From Chaenocephalus aceratus (Eukaryota > Chordata > Actinopteri > Perciformes > Channichthyidae): DNA of 64,000 bases. This document shows positions 12,501 through 22,610 of the stretch, in pieces. Each line of letters opens with the position of its first letter. Positions within the stretch are counted from its first letter, which is position 1. The notes below the pieces were generated by a model. It was not told the origin of the DNA and did not search any database. It saw only the letters and a program-made list of their open reading frames with translations. A program made the position numbers and the translations under genes. Location: the NCBI GenBank assembly GCA_023974075.1, contig CM043793.1:3668001-3732000 (forward strand), in the 5' to 3' direction.

Positions 12501-12823
12501 TTGGGAGGGGAATGTGGTGGAGTCGAGGCCTGTGAGTACGTCAGCAGTCGTCACTCAGGTGGAGGCCTACCTGGCTGAACAAACCATCCCAAGGTCAGAG
12601 AATCCTCTACACTACTGGCGAGCACATGCTACACAGCGACCCGCACTGGCTGATACAGCCATGAAGTTTCTTTGTGCACCTTGTACATCGGTGGACAGTG
12701 AGAGACTGTTTAGTGCAGTGTCGAATGTCCTTGATGAAAAAAGGAACCGGTTGACAGCCGGTGCAGGTGTTGGTTTTCATTAAAAAAAAACTGCACTACA
12801 CTTTGAAGAAGTCAGTGCAGTAG
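9551..12823 (+). pseudogene. hAT transposase, five exons, frameshifted at C-terminus
   Basis: Exons: 9551-10269, 11101-11277, 11510-11587, 11747-12090, 12311-12823. Exon 1 has an N-terminal BED zinc finger (C20, C23, H45, H50), LTTDLWSSG with the first catalytic Asp, and VVMRDNAANM with the second. Exon 2 has the GCFAHTLQL block, exon 3 QDVSVRWNSTQYM, and exon 4 YSVATLVDPRYKER. Exon 5 has the dimerisation block DSERLFSAVSN and RNRLTA. Introns are GT-AG except the fourth, which appears to use a GC donor (AAAG|GCAAGT). In exon 5 the frame must change near 12510 and again near 12765 to reach VFIKKKLHYTLKK and the stop at 12821. These breaks suggest an inactive enzyme that would otherwise cut and paste the element. 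Confidence 0.85.
10888..10945. repeat. Short inverted repeat in hAT intron 1
   Basis: ATGTAAGTCAATGAGAGGTAA faces its near-complement TTACCTCTCATTGACTTGCAT across AGACG. It would form a strong hairpin and may be a tiny fold-back insertion. Confidence 0.6.
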
Positions 12824-13498
12824 ATTAAGATGGAGGAAATAAGGAGCTCTATTACACTGTAAAAATGTTTATGTTTAAGGTTAGTGATTACATGTCTCTG
12901 AGATCCCTTAATTACCAATACTGTGAAAAATAATATATTCAGTTTACTTGGAAAAAAAGGGTGGAAACTCGTTGTCTCAAATAAGTAACCAAAACTTTGT
13001 TTACGTTATGTTATGTTTACTTTATGTGTACAATTAATGCAAAGATTTTTAAGTTATGGTTACTTACTTCCAAGAAGTAAAGTTTAGTGAAGCTTACTTG
13101 TATTTACTGCTGTTAAATGAGTAACCTTTTGAAAGGGTACTTTATGTTGGATAGTAAAGTTTACCTGCAGAATATTCATACTATAGTTTCTAACTACTGG
13201 CAACTTGAACAACCAAAGTCCTATTTAACAGAATAAAGGGAACTGAAAGATCAGATTTTTTTTATTATTATTGCAAAAAAAAATGCTCTTATTTGTGATA
13301 GTGAGAGAATAAAAGCTATTGAGCACAGCTTGGGTGCCTGTCTATTTCTTAATGTATACGAAATTAAATGCTGTTTGCCAACACAAAAAGTGATATCGGA
13401 AATCGGTATCGGAAAACCGGTATCGGGAAATATCGGGATCGGAACCTATATGAAAATATCGGGATCGGAAGCTAAAAAATGAGATCGGGACATCCCTA
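12824..13498. other. hAT right non-coding arm
   Basis: AT-rich 3' region of the hAT element, ending in subterminal repeats of the type ATCGGTATCGG / ATATCGGGATCGG (13390-13490) close to the terminus, the sort of reiterated sites hAT transposases bind. No other gene is seen. Confidence 0.5.
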
Positions 13499-13506
13499 TT
13501 AAGCCC

Positions 13507-13740
13507 TCCTGCTGAAGTTTTAATTCTACATCGTAGGAGAACTTGGCACATGAAAAACAGCAGGCCAAGATGATTGTGTGCTCGTAGACTCAATTGACTG
13601 TACATCTGTATCCACATATCCGCTGGACAGGGACGAGGAGTCATTTAGAGCGTAAGAAATCTGGGGATTTAGGACTGCAACAGCAGACCTCTCATGGTCA
13701 TTCAGAATAGCGGTGGGCCTTGACACATCACAGACTCTCA
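13507..13740 (-). pseudogene. SAMD3-like large exon, 5' portion
   Basis: Beyond the hAT, the minus strand resumes with FSYDVELKLQQEGL running exactly into the TTAAGCCC duplication and on into TYVQNG at 6018, so the exon was continuous before insertion. Upstream it reads RPTAILNDHE ... STQSSWPAVFHVP. One base is missing near 13540 between HVPS and FSYDVE. At about 13741 the reading frame ends against a MITE terminus, so the original 5' limit of this exon (or its acceptor) is unresolved. Confidence 0.6.
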
Positions 13741-15320
13741 GGCCCCGGCCACACGAGGACGAAAACGGTCGTTTGCGTTACTGTTTAGTGTCATATAGAC
13801 CGTTCGGCCACACGAGGACGACCGAATAAGGCACTACACGACTGCGGAAACGATAACGGGTCCCAAGGTGGATAGAACGGCATACCAGTGGCGGCTGGTG
13901 GAAAATATTTTTGGTGGGGCTATTGATAGAGTGAGTAAAAAATTTTTTTTTGGGACAAATGACCCCTTAAATTAGGACTTCTGGTGATGTAATGGCGCGT
14001 TTCCAGTGCAGCGTGGAGCTCGCTTTAATGCTGCGTTCAGACCGGACGCGATGCGAATATTCGCTTCGCTCTAAACGCTCCTATCGCATCGCTCTAGTCG
14101 CTCGAGTTTCACCGCAACTGTCAGCTGTGTTTACTCGCATCATTCAAACAAGACGCGCTGGCTCGGGAGCTACAACAACATGAACATATTTTACCGTGGT
14201 TAAATTGTAATACACGTTTCTAAATGATGCCGACGTAACAACATACTGATACCGGTTAGTAAAAACCATGAATTAATGCTTTGACAAGTCTGCAGACAGA
14301 CGGCAGGCGAAAAACCTTTTAGAATGCTTGTTCCCTGAATGGAGCTTGGCTAAGCTAACGCTATATATGCTCCGACCGTACACACTCACAACAACGGCCT
14401 ACAGACATAAATAAAGCAGCGACTGTATTCTCCATGACACAGACAGTCTGTGGTTTGTACTTGTTTAACTTTTGTCTAGTTTCTGAACAGATCGTATCTG
14501 TCCCCGGCTGTTTGAAGAGCAAGCATGTGAAACAAAAGATAGCATTTACCTGTTTGCATCCAGCTAGCCATGTGAGAAGCCTTGTTGATACGTTTTGTCT
14601 TTTTCACGAGCCTGCTGTGATATATACAAATCGGGTTGGTCCGGTCCAAGGTCTTTAAGTATCAGTTTATCTCCCAAACTTCTCCTTTCAAAAGGATTGG
14701 AGAGTAGCTCTTGGGCGGACCGAGGTTCCGGCGACTCCACCTGCACACCATTCTCATCCAAATACTGCGTCACCTTGGTTACTCACGAGTCTAAAAAACA
14801 AATCACGTCAACGCACGTAAGCAACATGGGCGCCAACGTGAGCGCCCACGTGACCAAAATATTTGACGGCGCTGATTGGCTGAAATTATGTTTCGGCGGC
14901 ACAGTTTACTATTGAGACTTTTGCAACCTGCTGGTTGCTGCTGTTTCGCTCGGGGGCTCCGCCCCGTAATGATAAACTAATGCCATGGGCAAGGCCAGGC
15001 AGGAAACAGGTGACTTATCAGTAACTTTAGACATCGTAACACAATTTTAAACGAGATTGTATTGTAGATTATACATTTTTGTGATACTAATTGTATGATA
15101 TTTACCTTGTTCATTAAAAATTAAAAATATAAAATATATATTTTTTTTAAATATATTTTTTTTAAATATATATTTTTTTATTTTATTTTTTTATTTTTTT
15201 TTATTTTGTATCTGACAAGAGGTGGGGCGGCGCCCCTAGCGCCCCTATGGGCCGGCCGCCACTGCGGCATACGCAACGCTCTGGGGGGTACAACGGCTCC
15301 GTGTGTACGCCGACCTATAC
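13741..15320. mobile_element. CCACACGAGGAC-type MITE, left part, interrupted
   Basis: Begins GGCCCCGGCCACACGAGGAC and follows the same sequence as the complete element at 33421-34544 (AACGGTCGTTTGCGTTACTG, CGTTCGGCCACACGAGG, GGTGGATAGAACGGCAT). It is interrupted at 13885 by a hAT MITE and resumes at 15265 with GCAACGCTCTGGGGGGT. The far end is missing; similarity stops near 15320. It abuts coding sequence of the SAMD3-like exon at 13740. Confidence 0.65.
13886..15264. mobile_element. hAT-type MITE (CAGTGGCGGC termini)
   Basis: Left terminus CAGTGGCGGC and right terminus GCCGCCACTG are exact inverse complements, flanked by the perfect 8-bp duplication CGGCATAC (13878-13885 and 15265-15272). 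It contains low-complexity A/T runs (15117-15210) and no transposase domain that I recognise. It is nested in the 13741 element. Confidence 0.9.
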
Positions 15321-15453
15321 GGACCCGGAGCTATAATCAATACATTAACAGGGGATTTTTCGGCGCCTCCCGCTTTTTTAACGCTGATTTGGGTGACTTG
15401 TGTAATTCGTGGAGAACCGAAGAGTTTTCGTTTTGGGGGTGGGGGGGGGGGGA

Positions 15454-15491
15454 GTCCGTCCGTCCGTCCGTCCGTCCGTCCGTCCGTCCGT
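15454..15491. repeat. (GTCC)n microsatellite
   Basis: About nine GTCC units directly after a G-run (15433-15452). No coding role. Confidence 0.95.
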
Positions 15492-15509
15492 CTGACTGAC
15501 GGACAACTT

Positions 15510-16509
15510 CTCACTTCAAAAAAGAATAAGAAATCTAGACCGCAAAAATAATTAAACAAGCGAGTACCTGTTTTTCCTGGCCAAGGATAGGTTCCTTGAA
15601 CACAACACGAGCGTAACGTGTCTTCACGTGGTATATGTCTCGTCTGAAAGGAGTGCTGACAGAGAGCACCGGAACGCCGCTCCAGCCCTTAAAATATTGC
15701 AATACCCATAAGGAGCCGTACACATGCCGCAGTGTTTGCGTGGCTGTGTCTTTAGTTGTAAGCACAGTGGCGATCTGTTGTTATTAGCATCTGGTTAGCT
15801 AGCTATGCTAACAAATTTAAAGCGCTTTTCTACAACCAGGTGGAAGAGAGCTCTCTCCTGAGAGGCTCAAATAACCTCAGCTCAGTGAGGTTAAGGCACA
15901 CCTTGATATGATCATTATAGTTATTAATGAGACTAAATGAAAAACAGGTATAAAATACTATATGACAGTAACAAAAAAGTTGTTAAAAATAACAATAATA
16001 GAGTTTAAAATGGGAGTGATTTGTAAAATATCCAAAAAGAAAAATATGCTTACAGTTCTGTTTCAAATGGGTGTTGAGAGATGGATCCATAGATCTCTTA
16101 ATGTTGCTCTCAAAGTGCACCAGATTGATGCTTTTAACTTCAATATTTAAAAAAAAAAAAAAAATGTTCCCGGGGCAGCATGCCCCCGGACCCCCCTAGA
16201 GGAGGTTAGGTCCCCCCCCCACTTAAATCATGTTCACATGGATAGGATACTAAATACATTTGCACACATCTTGTGTCCATATCTTTCTGTGTTGGTGGTC
16301 ATGTCACACCGTGCACGTGCATGCATGCATACGTGAGTCATGGTGAGATATCTGGATTAAGAGGTTGCTTTTTCTTTGCACAGCATGAAAGAAAGGCCAA
16401 ATTAATGGGCTGTGATTTTAGTTTTTTCAAGCAGAGGTTGAGTTCAATAATTTGTACGACCCTTGGAGGATGTTGTAAAAATTGAAATGAAAAAGGTTCC
16501 CCACCCCTG
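15510..16509. mobile_element. hAT-type MITE, left-truncated copy of the 60811 family
   Basis: From AAGAAATCTAGACCGC to the terminus GGTTCCCCACCCCTG, the sequence follows the complete element at 60811-61846. This includes the CCGGGGCAGCATGCCCCCGGACCC and GTCACACCGTGCACGTGCATG segments. The left terminus CAGGGGTGGGGAACC is absent, replaced by the G-run/(GTCC)n region. No coding capacity. Confidence 0.75.
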
Positions 16510-17288
16510 CTGTAAATAATCATAAAAACCCTTGATTTATAACTTAACATCTCTGTCTCCTATGATCTGAGTAGAATAGCCAGTTAATTGAAGCATTATA
16601 GCACGGGCCTTTGTCAGATGGTATATTACGCTGGGTTTTTTCTACTTCGAATAGTTCTCTCTTTTTTCACCATACCTGTGTTTGCATCCCTGTAACCAAT
16701 GAGCACCTGCATGTGTGAGAGAATGGCCCTGACACCATTTCAGCCCAGATCTAAACTCCTGGCAGGACAAGCTCAAGCTCAATTCTCTCACTGAACAGAA
16801 CAAAGTGAGTGAGGGACAGAAAGAGAAACTGTTCAGTTGTTATGATGTAAAGACTGATATGTTCTATAATCGTCTGAAACTGTTAAGTCATGATGTGAAA
16901 CGGTTAACAAAGAGAAAGGGAAACTCGAGCTGCTGCTACACTTTATTTTATTTATCTAAAATTAAGCACTTTTAAGATGCACACATTTTCAAAAGCTATT
17001 TTATTTATTTTCTCTATTTTATTTGTAAATGCAGCCCGAGAGGAACATTACACATATCCACAGTATTTAAGTAATGTTAATTGACAATAAATTGTTGTTT
17101 TTGAATTGTACTTTCTTTATTTGATTGGCAGTCAGTTGTTGATTACATGCAGACGTTGATAAAGCTACAGGTCACTTCAATATATATCACACTAATTCAT
17201 AAAGCAACTTAGACATTTTGATGTTCCGGACCTTTGCATGGGGACATTTTCTCTAACTGGACCTCGTTGAATTTTAGTTGAAGACCCC
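16510..17288. repeat. Unclassified repeat ending in a hAT-like terminus
   Basis: Holds AT-rich sequence with no gene. It ends at 17288 in TTTTAGTTGAAGACCCCTG, which inverted is CAGGGGTCTTCAACTAAAA, a hAT-style terminus. The matching left end was not found; a short CCTATACG lies next to both 15318 and 17289 and may be a target duplication of a larger insertion. Confidence 0.35.
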
Positions 17289-17900
17289 TGCCCTATACGA
17301 TCATTTTCTGATAATGATGAGGCAATAGCCCCGCCTCTCCCCACCTCTGCTGCTCACCCCCGCGTCAAAGTAAACTGCACACTGAATTCAGATTATTTAT
17401 CTTTCTCTCGATATGGACATAAACGTGAGTGAAGTCTAATCTGACAGGACGGAGACACCTCTCAAACTACCTAAACTAGTTATACATATGTTTATTTTTA
17501 CTGTCGGCCGGGTCACTCATTACTGGATCAGCTGCTGCATGAGACAGACACTGACGCTGTCCGAAGAGAGGGAGGAAAAAGAGAGGCTCCGTGTATTTTA
17601 TTATTATATTATATAGAGTCGTTATTCATTTGTTTTAAAGCTCAATAAATAACAAAGAAGACCTTTGACCGGCACTTTTATCATTTTGTCCGGAAGATTT
17701 AAACTTTAATACACGTTGACTGGCGAAAAACTCTGCCCGGTTCCCTCGGCCCCCACCGCGGAGAATATACAGAAGGGCAACCATGACAACCATGCTTCTT
17801 TACTGCTTTTGTGGAGGAAGTTACAGCGCCACGTAGAGGCTCCTGCATATGTACTGCAGCTTCTCCAGCGGTTGAAGCTAAACGGACTCTGAATTTAACT
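17289..17900. repeat. Interior of the CCACACGAGGAC MITE
   Basis: Closely follows 33785-34432: GATGAGGCAATAGCCCCGCC, GTAAACTGCACACTGAATTC, CTGCATGAGACAGACACTGA, AGAAGGGCAACCATGACAAC. It includes the module shared with elements at 22 kb, 53 kb and 54 kb. It may be the remainder of the element that starts at 13741. Confidence 0.65.
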
Positions 17901-18045
17901 CTTTTTTAATTTCTTTGAAAATGTACCTCAACAAGTAACAAAATGCAGATTCAGTTTCAACAGTTGAAAATTAATATAATAGCTCTTACCAATATAAAAT
18001 CTTTCTGTGTGGGCCTTTCAGTGGTAAAGAGGATGATGAACCTAG

Positions 18046-18182
18046 CTAGACCCTTCTCCTCAAGTCAGCACCGCTGCAGACTCGCTGTTTGAGGGCTTGA
18101 TAGCCCACTCCCCCTCCACACTCGTTGCTTTGGAACAGCCCTCAATATGGCGGACCCTCCGCGTGAACGGAGAAGGGTCTAG
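18046..18182. repeat. Short inverted-repeat element
   Basis: CTAGACCCTTCTCC at 18046-18059 faces GGAGAAGGGTCTAG at 18169-18182, bounding a 137-bp unit. It is a likely miniature element or part of the surrounding fold-back. Confidence 0.5.
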
Positions 18183-18428
18183 CTGCGGCCGCGGCCAGTA
18201 CACTAGTGATGGGTCGTTCGCGAACGATTCGTTCTTTTTGAACGAATCTTTGAAGTGAACGAGATGAACTGATTCCTCCCACAAAACGATTCGTTTGTTT
18301 GAGTCGCCGCCTTCCGCCAAAAGCTAAAGAGAAGCTGTTCGCGAACGACGAACTGAAAGAACTGGCGGAAACAGTTCAGAACTGTTTCCTACAGTGTACT
18401 GTAATCATAGCCCTCTCACCTGAGCTCT

Positions 18429-18429
<1 letters not shown>

Positions 18430-18479
<50 letters not shown>
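18430..18479. repeat. (CA)n microsatellite
   Basis: About 25 CA units inside the TAGTGATGGG MITE. Confidence 0.95.
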
Positions 18480-18481
<2 letters not shown>

Positions 18482-19028
18482 CGCTAATGTGAAACACACA
18501 CACAGCGTTAGCGGGACATTCTCCTCCCCCTGTCGGCACTAAAAGCTTCAGAGGGCGGATAGCTGGGCTCCGTGGCGTCCAGCTAGCTTAGCCGCTAGCT
18601 TAGCGATAAATACACACAGCGTTGTATTCTCCTCCCCCTGTCGGCCCTAAAAGCTTCAGATGGTGGATACCTGAGCTCCATAGCGTCCCGCTAATGTGAA
18701 ATAAACACACACAGCGTTAGCGGGACATTCTCCTCTCCCTGTCGGCCCTAAAAGCTTCAGAGGTCGGATAGCTGGGCTCCGTAGCGTCAAGCTAGCTTAG
18801 CCGCTAGCTTAGCCGCTAGCTTAGGGATAAATACACACAGCGTTGTATTCTCCTTCCCCTGTCGGCCATAAAAGCTTCAGGTGGCGGATACCTGAGCTCC
18901 ATAGCGTCCCACTAATGTGAAACACACACACAGCGTTAGCGGGACATTCTCCTCTCCCTGTCGGCCCTAAAAGCTTCAGAGGGCGGATAGCTGGGCTCCG
19001 TAGCGTCCCACTAGCTTAGCCGCTAGCT
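18480..19028. repeat. Alternating tandem array inside MITE
   Basis: Two related sub-units alternate A-B-A-B-A. A carries CACACAGCGTTAGCGGGACATTCTCC and B carries CACACAGCGTTGTATTCTCC. Each continues with CTGTCGGCC.TAAAAGCTTCAG and a GGATA.CTG.GCTCC segment. The compound period is roughly 215 bp. Confidence 0.8.
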
Positions 19029-19803
19029 AAAGGTAAACATAGATGGGTACATACTATAGAATATGAATAAATCGTCACCGATGTAGAGGATATACTTTTT
19101 TATTCACTTTGAACTCGGCCAAATGGAGTTTAATGCTTTGGGATTTAAGCACATAGTACATGCATGGGTTTGAAAGTATAACGTGCTAGCCTGCTGTAAT
19201 ACATCGTATAGTCAGGCACACATTTATGAGAGATTTAACAATGGCCAATTATATTTCTTAAATAATATGTAGCCTATTCCCAGAGCATAATTCATGGGGC
19301 AACAAGGTGAGGTGTAAAATGTGTTTTAATATCATAAATGTTACGCCAGAAAACTTCTTGTACGGACTTCGGCAGTAGTGAAGACTCACTGAACGAATTA
19401 AGTACAAAGACGAATCGTTCGCGAACGTGCAAATCACCAGAAGTCGTTCGCGAACCGGTGAACGAATCAGTGAACGAATCAGTGAACGAATCTTTCAAGT
19501 GAACTGAATCAAAAGATTCGTGTCCCCGAAAGGAATCGGAATTCCCATCACTACAGTACACGGCGGTACACGATGGTACACGATGGTACACGATGGTACA
19601 CGACACGCCCACCTGACACGACACTAGCTGCGGCCGCGGACAGTGGAGGTTGAACCAAGCCCCCAGGAGTGCGCCGGAGTCTTGTGGCCAAACGGCAGTA
19701 CTACACTTCCTTTGTGGTCTCTAACTCGTTGGATAATTTTTTTTTTAAACTAAATAAACTACCCAGTATGAACGTTCCCGGGTAGCAGTTCTCTTCCCTC
19801 CCT

Positions 19804-20207
19804 TCAATCTAACCCTTCCCTTCCCCCCATCCTAACCCTAACCACTCCCTACCTTTTTACCTAATCCTAATCTTCCTTCCTCCCTCCTAAACCCCAAAAC
19901 CTCTCCTACTGTAAGAAATTAAAATCAATGTTTATACTACATGGGCTGTATGATGTAAATCTCGTCAATTCGCTTTTAACGGTGGTGCCTCTCAGCCACC
20001 GTATCAATCTAACCCATCCCTTCCCCCCATCCTAACCCTAACCACTTCCTACCTTTTTACCTAATCCTAATCTTCCTTCCTCCCTCCTAACCTAAACCCC
20101 AAAACCTCTCCTACTGTAAGAAATTAAAATCAATGTTTATACTACATGGGCTGTATGATGTAAATCTCGTCAATTCGCTTTTAACGGTGGTGCCTCTCAG
20201 CCACCGT
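19804..20207. repeat. ~202-bp tandem duplication
   Basis: Two near-identical units run from AATCTAACCC..TCCCTTCCCC to the hairpin ACGGTGG-TGCCTCTCAG-CCACCGT. Each contains a short CCCTAACCCTAACC, which is too brief to be a telomeric array. Confidence 0.9.
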
Positions 20208-20275
20208 AGTGTCGTGTCAGGTGGGCGTGTCGTGTACCATCGTGTACCGCCGTGTCCTGGCCACGGCCGCAGCTA

Positions 20276-20670
20276 GACCATATTGCGTGAACGCGCAAAC
20301 GGAGGGGTAGGGTGTAGGGGGCGGTTTGGGAATGGGCCCTAATGTCAGCACTAGCTTGATAGCTAACATTAGCAATAAATGGCGTCATTTACATACACAC
20401 GTCCCCGTAATTGTAAGATACCGAACGAACACAGCACTATATTGGAAAGGGGTACAAACATTTATTGAGCAGAAACATTTCATTTAATTAACTTACTTTT
20501 GGAGACTCTCAGAGGTTGGCTTTGTGTAACCAACTGTTACTTTTCGCGGTTGTCGACACCTCGGCTGCAGTCGAATAGTCCATTTAGCTTAGGAACCTTC
20601 CTAACCGAGTGAAATGACCCGGAAGTCCCTCAGTGGCAGCCATGATAAGTGCCGTTCGAATTCTCTAGAT
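20276..20670. other. Unassigned spacer
   Basis: No gene seen. Contains GGGGTAGGGTGTAGGGGGCGG and a TTTAGCTTAGGAACC segment that recurs at 22650, suggesting it flanks or belongs to a repeat interrupted by the 20671-22602 element. Confidence 0.3.
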
Positions 20671-22602
20671 CAGGGGTAGGCAAGTAAGTTTGGCCTTGGG
20701 CCAATTTTTTGCTGAGCCACAAGATGGCGGGCCAGAACATAATCAAAGCCTAATTCAAGGAATTGATTTTGGTAAGAGGGCGCAGCGCCCCTGTTCCCCG
20801 GTTCAGAAAAAACTCTGATATCGCTGATGACCCTCCCCATCAACACTCTGATGCGCAGTCAGATCCGCTGATTGGTTCACTGATGATATAGGCGCCCAAT
20901 CCAGAGCCTCTGGCTAGACCCGCCCAAAGCGAGGCTCGTCCTCTCTAGCCCCATTTCAGTCCCAAAGCCAGGGCTATTATCTGTATTTTAACAGACTTAT
21001 CTTTTAAATTGAGGTGTATTTATTGTTCTCTTCAAAGTTAATTTTTCTCTGAAATTTTAGGGAGGATGGTCCTCCCTTTCCTCAATGGACGAGCCTCCAC
21101 TGAGTTAAGTAGAGTTATTAACTAGGTAGCAGTGTTATTTAACATACTTTTATTCTGATAAGTATTGTCAAGTTCTCTGGGTTTTTTGGCATTTATTTGA
21201 GTGTTTGCCCACATTTGAGAGGCTTGAGGGGCAACAGAGGACGCATGGACAACTGGAATCCTTTTTCCTTTTCTTTATTTCAACTTTTCAAGGACACATT
21301 AGGATTCTTTCAGGTTGAAAACCTTTAAAAAATATCAAAGGACAAAATAAATCAATTACAACATGTTTTGCTTTGCAATTTAATATATTATAACCTAAAT
21401 TAATCAGTAACCCAGTATTTTACTCAAACTCAATGTATTTAATAGTTAAATAAGTACTTTAATTGACCTGGTTCCCCACAACCACACATTTGCCATATGT
21501 GACCCGCTCTATCGAAATCAGTCGAAAGTCGCAACGGCTCATTTCAAAATAAACGTGGATTTGCGTAAAAAAATAGTTTTTCGGGGTTTGGGTGTTTTGT
21601 TTGATTTAAAATAAACAAAGTCTTGGCTTTCAGAATATGAAACTTTTATTTCCAAAATCACACGATAAATACATGTTTGAAGCTTGTAAAGGGAAGATGA
21701 CAGCTCTCCCTCGCCACTCTGCTCTTCCACAGCGCCGCTTCGCCTCCCTCCGCTGACATTATGAATGTAAGCGGATATGTCGGGACAGAATTTATTTTAC
21801 CGGACAAATTTGAAACTTACCGGTCATGTTTCAATAATAATAATAATAATAATAAGAATGGTGTAGCAAAGTTTCCGTTAGCAGGTAATCACCGGACTAT
21901 GACAGGATATGCTGATGTTTAAAACTCAGTTAATGGGAGTCATTTTTATATTGCTTCAGTTTATAATCATTTTTCAATAAATGATTCCACAAACAACAAA
22001 CAACATAATTATTACATTCAAACAAACTACTTGTAGTAGATGAAGTACATTATTCAAAGGTTTACATTAACTTTGGATAATAACACGGGAGAAACGAATC
22101 CTCTCTTTTCCCCTCTCCCTCTCTCCTGACAGCCCGTCAGTTTCTCATGCAGCGCGCTAAACAGTGGGCGGGGCTTCAGGTGATTTTGCAGCAGCTGATC
22201 TGATCTCTCTCTCAGGTCCGGTTATACTTCACTCGCGTTTCTGTCCATATCGATCAGATCCAGCTCTCCTGATCGGCCTTTATAGAGAGCACCGATCAAA
22301 CTATTAAGAGTGAATATCAGCCGATAATGACTGGCGGCCGATCGATCGGAGCATCCCTAATTATTACCAGACATTTTGACCAGCAGGTTTTGAATTTACC
22401 GATTTTGAATTAATTTTACCAGATAAAAACAGGTAGTTACCGCTAACGGAAACCCTGATGTGCGACTGTCAGTCCTATGTTGTAAAAAAAACAACAACAA
22501 AAACTCGAAATAATATCTTATTTTTGATTCTCAAAATTACGGGCCAAATAGTATTGCTGGCGGGCCAACAATGGCCCGCGGGACGCCTGTTGCCGACCCA
22601 TG
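20671..22602. mobile_element. hAT-type element (CAGGGGTAGGCAA terminus)
   Basis: Left terminus CAGGGGTAGGCAAG and right terminus GTTGCCGACCCATG are imperfect inverses. They are flanked by CTCTAGAT (20663-20670) and CTCTAGAG (22603-22610), an 8-bp duplication with one mismatch. The interior is heterogeneous: a GATCGGCC..GATCGGAGCATCCCTA end (about 22272-22360) points to a second nested hAT-type element, and 22190-22262 carries the shared MITE module. No intact ORF. Confidence 0.7.
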
Positions 22603-22610
22603 CTCTAGAG

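Larger units (their letters stand above)
6027..13498 (+). mobile_element. hAT transposon (BED zinc-finger, ZBED-like), full ends
   Basis: The termini are TAGAGATGTCCCGATC on the left and the inverse of TAGGGATGTCCCGATC on the right, with an exact 8-bp duplication. The plus strand carries a five-exon transposase (9551-12823). The left subterminal region is interrupted by a second repeat (about 6078-9385). The transposase has two frame disruptions in its last exon, so this copy is probably dead though recently enough inserted to keep perfect duplications. It lies inside an exon of the SAMD3-like locus, in opposite orientation. A shorter relative is at 47688-49154. Confidence 0.9.
1..13740 (-). 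pseudogene. SAMD3-like family gene, 3' part, broken by hAT insertion
   Basis: Five exon segments on the minus strand (13507-13740, 5461-6026, 5111-5267, 583-678, 1-109) read as one protein in the order expected of the large uncharacterised fish family usually named 'sterile alpha motif domain-containing protein 3-like'. Family recognition is from memory of its conserved blocks: YDVELKLQ, WKTSLKYKLSNYRT, VVCDGPMVEDFMARWPALF, EFKRITTKPLQSKFLSQLD, VGIYVLKD and EDIGIVLEGV. No SAM domain is visible here; it would lie upstream. The 3' end runs off the left edge. Splice sites and phases agree, but three single-base frame corrections are needed (about 13540, the T-run 5731-5741, about 5138). The main exon is also physically split by a 7.5 kb hAT element. 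Read as a pseudogene or disrupted allele; the molecular function of the family is unknown to me. Confidence 0.6.
18204..19553. mobile_element. hAT-type MITE (TAGTGATGGG termini)
   Basis: The ends are TAGTGATGGG and CCCATCACTA with the perfect 8-bp duplication CAGTACAC (18196-18203, 19554-19561). Subterminal GTTCGCGAACGATTCGTTC motifs occur at both ends. The interior is a tandem array (18480-19028). Nested in the fold-back element at 18174-20275. No transposase. Confidence 0.9.
18174..20275. mobile_element. Fold-back element with ~100-bp inverted arms
   Basis: The left arm starts GGTCTAGCTGCGGCCGCGGCCAG. It continues, past a nested insert, with GGCGGTACACGATGGTACACG...CGCCCACCTGACACGACAC (19562-19625). 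The right arm (20207-20275) is its inverse, ending CTGGCCACGGCCGCAGCTAGACC. The interior holds a tandem duplication (19804-20207). No coding sequence. Confidence 0.6.

Noticed and set aside
18060..18320. 86-residue minus-strand ORF
   Set aside because: Spans the boundary of two repeats (fold-back and hAT MITE), so it cannot be an ancestral gene.
19804..20207. Interstitial telomere (CCCTAA)
   Set aside because: Only two partial CCCTAA units per copy, within a 202-bp duplication.
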